A stretch of 64,000 bases of DNA. Origin: Streptohalobacillus salinus (lineage in GTDB: Bacteria > Bacillota > Bacilli > Bacillales > Amphibacillaceae). This document shows, piece by piece, positions 29,349-36,910 of this stretch. The notes below the pieces were generated by a model. It was given only the letters and a program-made list of their open reading frames with translations, was not told the origin of the DNA and did not search any database. Numbering within the stretch: the first letter of the stretch is position 1; each line of letters opens with the position of its first letter. The translations under genes and the position numbers were made by a program. The stretch covers positions 186,001 to 250,000 of the forward strand of contig NZ_QJJR01000003.1 in the NCBI RefSeq assembly GCF_003201605.1. Direction: 5' to 3'.

Positions 29349-29389
29349 ACAGCCACCGATTTCCTTTAACTAAGAAAATCGGTAGCTGT
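29349..29389 (-). terminator. Terminator of the FAH gene and the run upstream of it
   Basis: ACAGCCACCGATTT pairs with AAATCGGTAGCTGT with one wobble pair. The minus-strand exit continues into a T6 run. Confidence 0.88.
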
Positions 29390-29418
29390 ATGTAAAAAAG
29401 CATCTGTGGACCATTCGG

Positions 29419-30315
29419 TTACCGTGATACCTTCACTTCATTGTTTAATGTTCCTAACTTTTCAATCGTCATGGACACAGTATCACCATCACTTAACAAG
29501 GCTTGAGGGTCACGAGCAAAACCAACACCAGCAGGTGTACCTGTTAAAATAATATCGCCAGGTTCTAAGGTCATTAAATCAGATATGAAAGCAATCAAGT
29601 GTGCAATAGAAAAAATCAATTGATTTGTGTTAGATGTTTGACGTAACTCGCCATTCACAAACGATTGAATCTTAAGGTTTTCAGGGTCAGGAACTTCTTC
29701 TTTTGTAACAAGGTAAGGTCCAATCGGGGTTGAGTGATCCAGTGACTTTCCTTGCAACCACTGCGGTGTACGTTTCTGTAGATCACGTGCTGATGTGTCA
29801 TTAGCAATGGTATACCCTAACACATAGTCAAAGGCATTGCGCTCACTTACTTCGGTCGCTCGTTTACCTATTACAACTGCAAGTTCCACTTCGTAGTCGA
29901 GCGCGTCTGTTTTTCCTCGGCCTTCGATAACGTCTTCAGTACCGATTAAAGCATTACTAAACTTAGAGAAAAGTACAGGATATTCAGGCATTTGATGACC
30001 CATTTCAAGCACGTGATCTTTATAGTTCGTGCCAATGCAAATAATTTTTTGCGGGGCCGTCACAACCGGGCCTAACTTTACCTCATTTAACGAAAAGCCT
30101 GCGCGGTAATCCAGCGCCAAAAGCGCCGCTTCAATTATGGTGAAATCCTCCGGCAGCGTCGTATAAAAGTGATCGGGATTACTATTCAAGTCTTGAAGCA
30201 CCGGATCTTCGGACTGGTTAATTAAACTCGCCAAATCATAAACAGTTGCATGGTTGAGTACACCCATTTGATAAGGTTCTTTCTCAGTTTTTAATCGATA
30301 GGTAACAAATTTCAT
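29419..30315 (-). CDS. Fumarylacetoacetate hydrolase (FAH) family protein
   Basis: Enzyme of 298 residues with an N-terminal cap (about 1-85) and the FAH catalytic fold. KIICIGTNYKDHVLEMG contains the conserved His; the metal-binding acidic residues lie in DYEVELAVVIGKRA and NDTSARDLQ, and LEPGDIILTGTPAGVG is diagnostic. Members hydrolyse acylpyruvates, decarboxylate oxaloacetate or hydrate 2-keto-enoates, so the substrate is left open. It lies 33 bp after an OsmC gene, apparently in one transcript. Confidence 0.9.
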   Translation of the reverse strand: MKFVTYRLKTEKEPYQMGVLNHATVYDLASLINQSEDPVLQDLNSNPDHFYTTLPEDFTIIEAALLALDYRAGFSLNEVKLGPVVTAPQKIICIGTNYKDHVLEMGHQMPEYPVLFSKFSNALIGTEDVIEGRGKTDALDYEVELAVVIGKRATEVSERNAFDYVLGYTIANDTSARDLQKRTPQWLQGKSLDHSTPIGPYLVTKEEVPDPENLKIQSFVNGELRQTSNTNQLIFSIAHLIAFISDLMTLEPGDIILTGTPAGVGFARDPQALLSDGDTVSMTIEKLGTLNNEVKVSR

Positions 30316-30347
30316 CTGTTCAGCTCCTTTAGCTACAATGGCCGTTT

Positions 30348-30704
30348 TTACTCATCCTTAAGTCTAACTGGCATCCCGTGTTCTAAGGTATGTCCAATAA
30401 CACAACCACGCTTAGCCATTATTTTTAATTTTTTGCGTTGTTGATCTGTTAGTTCTCCACCAATAACAATCGAGACATCCATACCAGCAAAGCGACGTGG
30501 ATGTGAAGAGGGGTCCTTCTCTATTGCTACGTCCAGTTGATAATACGTTACCATAAGGCCATCACGAGCAATAACCGCATCCATCGTCAGAGCCATACAC
30601 ATCGCTACTGCACTCATCAAATGATCCGTTGGTGAATGAACAGCTTCCCCGCTCACTGTTTTAATTTGATGAGCCTGACGCATTTCTTTTTTTAAAGTTA
30701 GCAT
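30348..30704 (-). CDS. OsmC-family protein (short form)
   Basis: 118 residues, shorter than typical OsmC/Ohr proteins of about 140 because the N-terminal strand region is reduced. SPTDHLMSAVAMCMALTMDA and MAKRGCVIGHTLEHGMPV hold the two conserved cysteines of the peroxidase centre. A thiol-peroxidase or thiol-sensing role is the family expectation. ATG at 30704 follows GGGAGGAA; an in-frame GTG one codon earlier is the alternative. Between the ThrE pair and the FAH gene, all on the same strand. Confidence 0.85.
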   Translation of the reverse strand: MLTLKKEMRQAHQIKTVSGEAVHSPTDHLMSAVAMCMALTMDAVIARDGLMVTYYQLDVAIEKDPSSHPRRFAGMDVSIVIGGELTDQQRKKLKIMAKRGCVIGHTLEHGMPVRLKDE

Positions 30705-30755
30705 CACTAATTCCTCCCGTCATCAACTAAATAGTTCTCACTACCAGCCGGTTGA

Positions 30756-31232
30756 TTAAGAACGTTCCAATCCTTTACGATCATATTTATTATGATACTT
30801 TTTCCATGTTGCATTCCGAATCATCTGATTAATGATCTCACTAAAAACTAACCCGAGCGCAATTGCACCCGATAACATTACCACACGTGCAGCTAGCGGA
30901 ATCGCCATTTCATAATTGTTTTCAACGAAGTGACGCATCGCATCATAAGCTGCCCCACCTGGAACCAGCGGAATGATTCCCGCCACATTAAAGATGATGA
31001 TGGGTGTTCTAAACCATTTAGCAAAGATTTGACTAATGACAGCCACTACAACTGATGCTGCCAAGGTGGCAACCACCGTATCAACAGCTTGTAAGGAGAG
31101 GACGGTGTAGATAACCCAACCTGCCATTCCGACAAAGCCACATTGAAAAAGAACTTGTCGTGGTACATTAAAAATAATCGCAAATCCTGCTGCTGCGATG
31201 AAACTTGCGAAGGCTTGTTCAATAATTTCCAT
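30756..31232 (-). CDS. Threonine/serine exporter family, small subunit (ThrE_2/YjjB type)
   Basis: Membrane protein of 158 residues with about four to five helices, including ILPLVPGG-like GIIPLVPGGAAYDAMRHFVE. It corresponds to the C-terminal half of the single-chain ThrE exporter and pairs with the product of the preceding gene, 17 bp away. In enteric bacteria YjjP/YjjB act together in dicarboxylate (succinate) export, so the transported compound is uncertain. Confidence 0.88.
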   Translation of the reverse strand: MEIIEQAFASFIAAAGFAIIFNVPRQVLFQCGFVGMAGWVIYTVLSLQAVDTVVATLAASVVVAVISQIFAKWFRTPIIIFNVAGIIPLVPGGAAYDAMRHFVENNYEMAIPLAARVVMLSGAIALGLVFSEIINQMIRNATWKKYHNKYDRKGLERS

Positions 31233-31249
31233 CTCGCCTCACCTCTTCC

Positions 31250-31990
31250 CTAAAGAATAAAGAACACCACTGCAATACCAGCTCCAATTGCTGCTGCTGT
31301 TAAAAAGGCCTCTGCTGCTTTGGTAATCCCTGAGACCAAATGTCCTGCCATCAAATCACGGACAGCATTCGTAATTAATAGCCCCGGTACTAGCGGCATG
31401 ATCGAACCAATAATAATTTTATCAATTTCATGCCCTAACCCAAACTGAATTAAGAAAAAGGCGAAGATACCAATGGAACCCGATGCTAAAAATTCTGCAA
31501 AGAATCGAATCTTCAACATATCATGAAAATAACTCATGAGTGCATAACCGGTCGCACCGACAACGAAAGCGGGTAAAAAATCGAGCCAACTTCCATTAAA
31601 CATAATGGTAAAACAACTACTGGCAAAGGCTGCTGCTAATAGCTGAATATAATTTGGATAGGTATCTTTTTGGTTACCAATCGCTTCCAAAGCTTTCGCG
31701 GCTTCAGTCACGTCAAGGTGCCCCCCAGAAATGGCACGTGATATGCCATTAACTTGAGTGACTTTATGCAAATCTGTTTCACGTTGTAGAATACGAACGA
31801 AATTTGTCGGTTCAGTCGTATCTGTCGCAAACATAATTGCGGTAGGTGTGGCATGGGCTTGGGCATTGGTCATGCCAAAAGATTGCGCAATTCGCACCAT
31901 CGTATCTTCAACGCGATAAGTTTCTGCTCCACTTTGCAACATGATCTTGCCTGCTAATAAACTTACTTCTGTGACCGTATACCGTTCCAT
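31250..31990 (-). CDS. Threonine/serine exporter family, large subunit (ThrE_1/YjjP type)
   Basis: 246 residues. The soluble N-terminal region has LLAGKIMLQSGAETYRVEDT and ATPTAIMFAT, the ThrE_1 signatures. Four to five hydrophobic helices follow, with GSIMPLVPGLLITNAVRDLM. It matches the N-terminal half of ThrE, so this organism carries the split form. GAGGTGGG precedes the ATG, 24 bp after the MFS gene. Confidence 0.88.
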   Translation of the reverse strand: MERYTVTEVSLLAGKIMLQSGAETYRVEDTMVRIAQSFGMTNAQAHATPTAIMFATDTTEPTNFVRILQRETDLHKVTQVNGISRAISGGHLDVTEAAKALEAIGNQKDTYPNYIQLLAAAFASSCFTIMFNGSWLDFLPAFVVGATGYALMSYFHDMLKIRFFAEFLASGSIGIFAFFLIQFGLGHEIDKIIIGSIMPLVPGLLITNAVRDLMAGHLVSGITKAAEAFLTAAAIGAGIAVVFFIL

Positions 31991-32014
31991 TGGCCCACCT
32001 CGCTTTGTCTCTAT

Positions 32015-33163
32015 TTAAAGATTTCGATAAAACCAATGATACACACCAATAAGTAGGGACCCTACTAAGGCCATCCCACCCATTGCATAATATAAAACAT
32101 GACCACCAAGATTGTCTAGAATATAACCGCCACCAAGTGAACCAATAATCCCTGAGAAGCCAAAGTACACGGTCATGAACATTAAGTGACCGGTCGCTTG
32201 TAAATGCTCAGGAATTAAGCGAGAAACAAACTGAAAAGAGGTAACATAAAATATTCCGAAGGACAAGCCATGAAAAACTTGTAAGACAACAATGACGTAT
32301 GGATCAGCAATAAATGCATAGGCAAACCAGCGGAACGCATATATCCACGCAGCCAGAATCATAAAGACAAGTGGATGAAATTTACGGAACCACTTTCCAG
32401 CAAACATAAAGACCATCGCCTCACTAAAGACCCCCATAAACCATGCCAAACCGACTAAACTATCACGCCCTCCAACTTCACCGATATAAAGACCGATAAA
32501 ACTATCATTGGCACGGTGCGTAATGGTCACTAAAAACATCACTAATAAAAACAACAATAATGGCTTGTTTTTCAACAGGACCGTGACATCACGTAACTGG
32601 ACAGGTTTTGTGGTAACTTTTACATCGACCAATTGTGTTGTCACAATAAATAAAATAATTGTCATCGCCATATATGGGATAAATAAATATTGGATACCTA
32701 CCCAATCAACGTACTGACCTATAACGAGTGAACTAATCGCAAACCCGATTGACCCCCACGTTCTAATTGATCCAAACGGCACTCCGAGTGCCGTGGCTCG
32801 CCTTTGAGCTAACGAATCGCCTAACGGTCCAATCGCTGAAGAAAAGAAATAAAACAATACAGCAAAAACCATAATCAGCCCAAGTACTTCCATCTGGAAG
32901 AAAAAGAAACTACTAATAATTAAACCGAAAATGGTGACCAACAGAATCTTCTGCACCGTTTGAAACTTGTCGCTCATAAAACCGAAGAACGGCTGTGAAA
33001 ATATCGATACGGTGGGCCCAATCGCTAGGACCCAGCCGATTTCTTGACCACTTAAACCGCGATAGGTTAATAATAATGGCAAAAAACTAATCACCATTGT
33101 ATTGGCTCCGTGAAAACTAAACAACATCATTTTCAAGGGCATTAAAGATTGACCTTTACTCAA
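32015..33163 (-). CDS. MFS transporter of the LacY/MFS_1-like group
   Basis: 382-residue protein with 12 predicted helices. PLLLTYRGLSGQEIGWVLAI and GFMSDKFQTVQKIL resemble the nucleoside/sugar proton symporter-like MFS_1-like proteins of Firmicutes, such as YwbF. Substrate unknown. It heads a tightly spaced minus-strand run with the ThrE pair, OsmC and FAH genes, so it may share their physiological role. A GGAGG ribosome site precedes the ATG. Confidence 0.85.
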   Translation of the reverse strand: MSKGQSLMPLKMMLFSFHGANTMVISFLPLLLTYRGLSGQEIGWVLAIGPTVSIFSQPFFGFMSDKFQTVQKILLVTIFGLIISSFFFFQMEVLGLIMVFAVLFYFFSSAIGPLGDSLAQRRATALGVPFGSIRTWGSIGFAISSLVIGQYVDWVGIQYLFIPYMAMTIILFIVTTQLVDVKVTTKPVQLRDVTVLLKNKPLLLFLLVMFLVTITHRANDSFIGLYIGEVGGRDSLVGLAWFMGVFSEAMVFMFAGKWFRKFHPLVFMILAAWIYAFRWFAYAFIADPYVIVVLQVFHGLSFGIFYVTSFQFVSRLIPEHLQATGHLMFMTVYFGFSGIIGSLGGGYILDNLGGHVLYYAMGGMALVGSLLIGVYHWFYRNL

Positions 33164-33341
33164 AAAAACGCCTCCTTGTACCTTCCCTCTATCTAATAGT
33201 CCTTATTATATCGGTTTCCTACTTTAATTGAAAGGTGATTGAGTTATCATTTTCTCTTTCGCACTTTCTTTTGTATACTAACACTTAAGAGAGACTAGCA
33301 ATAAAGATGGCCTATTTATCTCAGCAATGGAAAGGAGCACG

Positions 33342-33932
33342 ATGATGTACCGCTTGAAAAGGTTTAAACCGTGGTTGTTTATGAGTGTATTAGCTGGAAT
33401 TGTGATCGCCATTGCCCTGTTAACCGCGGAAGACGATTCCGCAATGTTTATCACCATTGACGAAAGCCTTAATCAAACAGAAGAAAATTACCTTGTTTAT
33501 TTTTGGCAAGAAGGTTGTCATTACTGTGAGGAAATTGAGCCTGTGATTACTGATTATCAAGAAGAAGGCGCGCGTCCTCTTTATGTCATCGATATGCAGG
33601 CAGAAGAAAATTTAAGTGCTTGGTATGACTGGGAGCAGCACCACCGCGAGAAGGATCAAGTCATTGGCGAAGTTGTCGATGGCAGCATTGAATATTTCGA
33701 AGATCCCAACATCTATCTTGAGGATCCTGATATTCAATGGGAGATTGAAACGATCGGCGATGAAGTCAAAGCTGTTCACCAAACTGCTTTGTATGACAAA
33801 AACCCTACAACAATCGCTGAAATTAATATTCCCGCCACCCCTGCTTTACTGACAGTAGAACAAGGCGAACCGAAGGCATTAGTTGTTGGTGTTGACCGTG
33901 TGACTGAGCAATTAACTCAAGCGAAAGAGTGA
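33342..33932 (+). CDS. Membrane-anchored thioredoxin-like protein
   Basis: 196 residues: a basic N-terminus, one transmembrane helix (about 12-32) and an extracellular thioredoxin fold containing YFWQEGCHYCEEIEPV. CHYC fits the CXXC active site. The cis-proline loop appears as NIPATPALL. An acidic insert of about 50 residues (about 95-145) lies between the active-site half and the cis-Pro half, longer than in classical thioredoxins. Function as a disulfide reductase or isomerase at the cell surface is inferred. ATG at 33342 or 33345; AAAGGAG precedes both. Confidence 0.82.
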   Translation: MMYRLKRFKPWLFMSVLAGIVIAIALLTAEDDSAMFITIDESLNQTEENYLVYFWQEGCHYCEEIEPVITDYQEEGARPLYVIDMQAEENLSAWYDWEQHHREKDQVIGEVVDGSIEYFEDPNIYLEDPDIQWEIETIGDEVKAVHQTALYDKNPTTIAEINIPATPALLTVEQGEPKALVVGVDRVTEQLTQAKE

Positions 33933-33970
33933 CAACATCACTCAAGTTTTTAGCTGACGACAAAAAAAGC

Positions 33971-34029
33971 AACAAAGAGGTCGTGCGTGTGATAAACCCT
34001 TTTCGTTTATCACCCACTAATTCTTTGTT
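33971..34029. terminator. Terminator between convergent thioredoxin-like and DegU-like genes
   Basis: Nested stems: AACAAAGA/TCTTTGTT outside and GTGATAAAC/GTTTATCAC inside, with T/A-rich flanks. Confidence 0.7.
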
Positions 34030-34031
34030 AC

Positions 34032-34652
34032 TCACAAATAGAGCCATTGTTTTTTTAACGCTTTAAGTACCGCATTTGTTCGGTCCGGAACATTTAACTT
34101 ATGAAGAATCGAACTGACATAGTTTTTAACCGTCTTATCTGAGAGAAAGAGCGCATCGGCAATTTTAATATTGCTGTAACCTTTAACCAACAACTGCAAA
34201 ACTTCCCATTCTCGTCTTGACAATAGCTCGAGCGGTGGTCGCATTTGTTTTTTATCTTGATCACAATACACCTCGATCAACATGCCCCCCAAGATTGGTG
34301 AAACATAGCGTTTGCCGTCCAAAACAAACCTTAGGGCTTGAATAAGTGTTTCTTCATCAATATTATAATACAAATAACCGTAGAGGCCGAGTTTAAACAG
34401 TGGTGCTGCCTGTTTCTTATCTAGGTCTTCCACCCACAACACAATTTTAACACCTTCTGATTGAATGGTTTCAAGTTGTTCTTTGCACGTAAGCGCTTCA
34501 CTTGTTTCGATTATGATAAGCGAGGCCTCTTTCGCCTCCTGAAATGAGAAGTCTTCACGGCAAGTAATTTGACTATCGCTAAAACGTCGTTTCAACAATT
34601 CGGCAATTCCATCCCTAAGTAACGATGGTTTCTTTATAAATAGACACTTCAT
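34032..34652 (-). CDS. DegU-like LuxR/NarL regulator with degenerate receiver
   Basis: 206 residues. The C-terminal HTH (about 142-206; LSRREWEVLQLLVKGYSN, LSDKTVKNYVSSILHKLNV) strongly resembles that of DegU. The N-terminal half aligns along a receiver domain, but the acidic pair is Lys7-Lys8, the phospho-acceptor position is Glu49, the Thr/Ser position is Val74 and the switch Lys is Tyr96. It therefore cannot be phosphorylated in the usual way. No histidine kinase is adjacent. DNA binding is well supported; the input signal is unknown. Divergent from the HesB/YneR gene. Confidence 0.88.
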   Translation of the reverse strand: MKCLFIKKPSLLRDGIAELLKRRFSDSQITCREDFSFQEAKEASLIIIETSEALTCKEQLETIQSEGVKIVLWVEDLDKKQAAPLFKLGLYGYLYYNIDEETLIQALRFVLDGKRYVSPILGGMLIEVYCDQDKKQMRPPLELLSRREWEVLQLLVKGYSNIKIADALFLSDKTVKNYVSSILHKLNVPDRTNAVLKALKKQWLYL

Positions 34653-34894
34653 ACGTTAACCAACCACTTCTTTTTTAAATTTTTGATCCTAAAAAAATAC
34701 TTTACATATGTATAGACAACACGCAAGACCGTTTTCATTCTGAACAACATTAATGTTACTTTTTTTCTGACTAGTCGTCAACTGATTATCGATGATAATA
34801 AGAAAATTACGTATTTTTACCTAATCAGAACGGCTAAATCAATCGTTATTTGTCCTCGTTTTTGGTATAGTATAACTAGAGGAGGGTAAAAACA

Positions 34895-35182
34895 ATGAAT
34901 ATTACAGTCACACAACCTGCCTTAAGCTGGTTGATTAAAGAACTTGATTTAGTTGAAGGTCGCTATATTCGTTTTTATGTTCGTTATAGTGGCAGACATA
35001 CCTCATCTGGGTTTTCACTTGGAATGACGATGAATGATGAACCCTTTGATGCCATCACCGAAATAACCTTTAAAGGAATTACCTTCTTTATCGAAAAGAA
35101 AGACGCTTGGTATTTTGATGGCCACGATTTAAAGGTGAAATACACCCGAAAAGCTGACGAAATTGTCTTTGTCTTAACTTAA
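34895..35182 (+). CDS. HesB/YneR-family protein
   Basis: 95-residue small protein of the Fe-S_biosyn (HesB-like) fold. RYIRFYVRYSGRHTSSGFSL and KKDAWYFDGHDLKVKY resemble YneR-type members. These lack the three cysteines of true A-type Fe-S carriers, and there are no cysteines at all here, so it is not an ordinary cluster carrier. AGAGGAGGG precedes the ATG, with a TATAGT/TATAAC promoter element just upstream. Function unknown. Confidence 0.82.
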   Translation: MNITVTQPALSWLIKELDLVEGRYIRFYVRYSGRHTSSGFSLGMTMNDEPFDAITEITFKGITFFIEKKDAWYFDGHDLKVKYTRKADEIVFVLT

Positions 35183-35318
35183 ATGATGCACTTTAATCAT
35201 CAATAGGTTTATCCCTTATCATTCTACTGGATGTAAAAGTGCCGCAACAGGGTAAAAGTGTTTACGTCGAACCCATTACATAAAGACCCTTAAATGTTAA
35301 GTATTACCTTTTTATAAA

Positions 35319-35357
35319 TAAAGCCTCGGCCAGATCATTGATCTAGTCGAGGCTTTA
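35319..35357. terminator. Terminator between HesB/YneR and GH43 genes
   Basis: TAAAGCCTCG (35319-35328) pairs with CGAGGCTTTA (35348-35357). The loop contains a small AGATCA/TGATCT hairpin. Both genes converge on it. Confidence 0.85.
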
Positions 35358-35383
35358 CTTATCATGAATGGAGTGAAATTTGG

Positions 35384-36535
35384 TTACGCTTCTATTGTTA
35401 CTTTTGCGATCACCGGCTTATCCGTCGGTTCAACCTGATCACCCGGGATGCCAAAGTAAGGCGTTCCATCAGCTTGCCAGTACAACCGTTGAATTCTCGC
35501 ATGACGGTTGTGATCATATAACGAATTCCCTTCAATTTCTTTATAGGGACGGGCATGATAAACGAGTAGGTCATAACCGTCTTCATCCACACTAAAACTA
35601 TTGTGACCCGGCCCATATTCTTCTGTTGCTTCACTTGTCACAAACACAGGTTCAGGGGTTTTAACCCATACCTTTGGATCCAATAAATCCGCCTCTTCAT
35701 CAGCCATTAAATAACCTACCGCATAGGTGTGGTCGGTTGCATTGCCAGAGAATGCGATGAAGACTTTTCCATGCCGCTTAATGACGGCTGCACCTTCATT
35801 GACATAGAAGACACTGTTTTCCCAGGGATACTCAGGTGTTGATAATAACACTTGATTTTTAATCGTCCAAGGATTTTCCATTTCACCGATATATAAATTT
35901 GATACGGTGTCATCGTCAACCTTTTGCGCCCAGACAAGGTACCGTTTACCTTTGTTTTCAAACGTTGTCGCATCAAGTGAAAAACTTTGAAAGGCTGTGT
36001 TGACTTGCCCTTTTTCTTCCCAGTTACCGGTTAAAGGGTTTGCATCATCACACGCTAACACATATGGGCGAATCGCCCACACATCTTCTTTCTCTCCAGC
36101 CGCAAAATGGATATACCATGTGCCATCAATATAATGAAGTTCCGGCGCCCAGATATGTTCAGACATAATCCCACGTTCATGAGCTTCCCATACCACAACT
36201 TCCTCAGCATTTGGTAAGTCCTTTAAATGTTTGGCACGTCGCAAGACAATCCGGTCATACAAAGGATACGAACCGGTAAAATAATAATAACCATCGGTAT
36301 GTTTATAAAGGTAAGGATCGGCGCGTTGCTCAATAAACGGTTTAGGGAACGTTGTTACACGCAACTTACCCGTAACCTCACCCGTTGCATCGACAGCGGT
36401 TACATTTTCCCACTCGACGGGAAACGGTGCGACAATTCCGTTCTCTAATGTACAATTGACCTCAGTGGGTAACGTTGGTACGTCACCTCGTTTAACATTA
36501 ACTTCAATGGTTTCGATTGATTTAATTTGCATCAT
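35384..36535 (-). CDS. GH43 glycosidase with N-terminal Big_4-like domain
   Basis: 383 residues without signal peptide. Residues 1-60 (IETIEVNVKRGDVPTLPTEV, PVEWENV) resemble the bacterial Ig-like Big_4 domain. A GH43 propeller follows, with the nucleophile-side Asp in QRADPYLYK, Asp in SLDATTF and Glu in VNEGAAVIK, and a GPGHNSFS motif. The type is that of alpha-L-arabinofuranosidase/beta-xylosidase-like exo-enzymes. An AraR-type box 127 bp upstream links it to arabinose. Start ATG 36535 or 36532 after AAAGGAAG. Confidence 0.85.
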   Translation of the reverse strand: MMQIKSIETIEVNVKRGDVPTLPTEVNCTLENGIVAPFPVEWENVTAVDATGEVTGKLRVTTFPKPFIEQRADPYLYKHTDGYYYFTGSYPLYDRIVLRRAKHLKDLPNAEEVVVWEAHERGIMSEHIWAPELHYIDGTWYIHFAAGEKEDVWAIRPYVLACDDANPLTGNWEEKGQVNTAFQSFSLDATTFENKGKRYLVWAQKVDDDTVSNLYIGEMENPWTIKNQVLLSTPEYPWENSVFYVNEGAAVIKRHGKVFIAFSGNATDHTYAVGYLMADEEADLLDPKVWVKTPEPVFVTSEATEEYGPGHNSFSVDEDGYDLLVYHARPYKEIEGNSLYDHNRHARIQRLYWQADGTPYFGIPGDQVEPTDKPVIAKVTIEA

Positions 36536-36661
36536 TAACTTCCTTTCTAGAGCTAGAGTATCCGCATTTTTGTGACTAGATTGATTGAGATAACCAATAT
36601 ACAGCTATTCAGACAAGGTTATAGGTGCATATAAGTTTATTAAATACTATTCTTATAATTA

Positions 36662-36677
36662 ACTTATACGTATAAAT
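36662..36677. promoter_or_regulatory. AraR operator before the remote GH43 gene
   Basis: ACTTATAC|GTATAAAT is an almost perfect palindrome of the same type as the boxes before araD and araN. A related half-site, CATATAAGT, lies about 30 bp nearer the gene. Confidence 0.72.
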
Positions 36678-36762
36678 TATTTTACTAGATTCACCTGTAC
36701 TTGTCCACTACTTATTAGCAAGAATACTTCCATCTGTTCCGCTGGTTATTTTCGCGCACAAA

Positions 36763-36801
36763 AAGAAAGAACACATCTTATGTAAAGACGTGTTCTTTCT
36801 T
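36763..36801 (-). terminator. Terminator of fhs
   Basis: AAGAAAGAACACATCT pairs with AGACGTGTTCTTTCTT with one wobble pair, about 110 bp beyond the fhs stop, with a T-rich exit on the minus strand. Confidence 0.85.
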
Positions 36802-36910
36802 AATCGCTGTTTATTGGTTTCACAAAGCTGAACGCTTTAAGCAACAGTAGTGATGGCCGCTTACCACGTTTATCAGTCACTTGAAGCGCGGACCTTCTTT
36901 CGGACGTCCG

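Noticed and set aside
29254-29373. A 39-codon plus-strand frame starting MPLLLPHKKTTF after GGAGG
   Set aside because: It runs into the terminator of the FAH gene, the ribosome site is 11 bases away, and the composition is not protein-like.
34747-34758. AACATTAATGTT palindrome between the DegU-like and HesB/YneR genes
   Set aside because: A short AT-rich palindrome is expected by chance; kept only as a weak candidate autoregulatory site.
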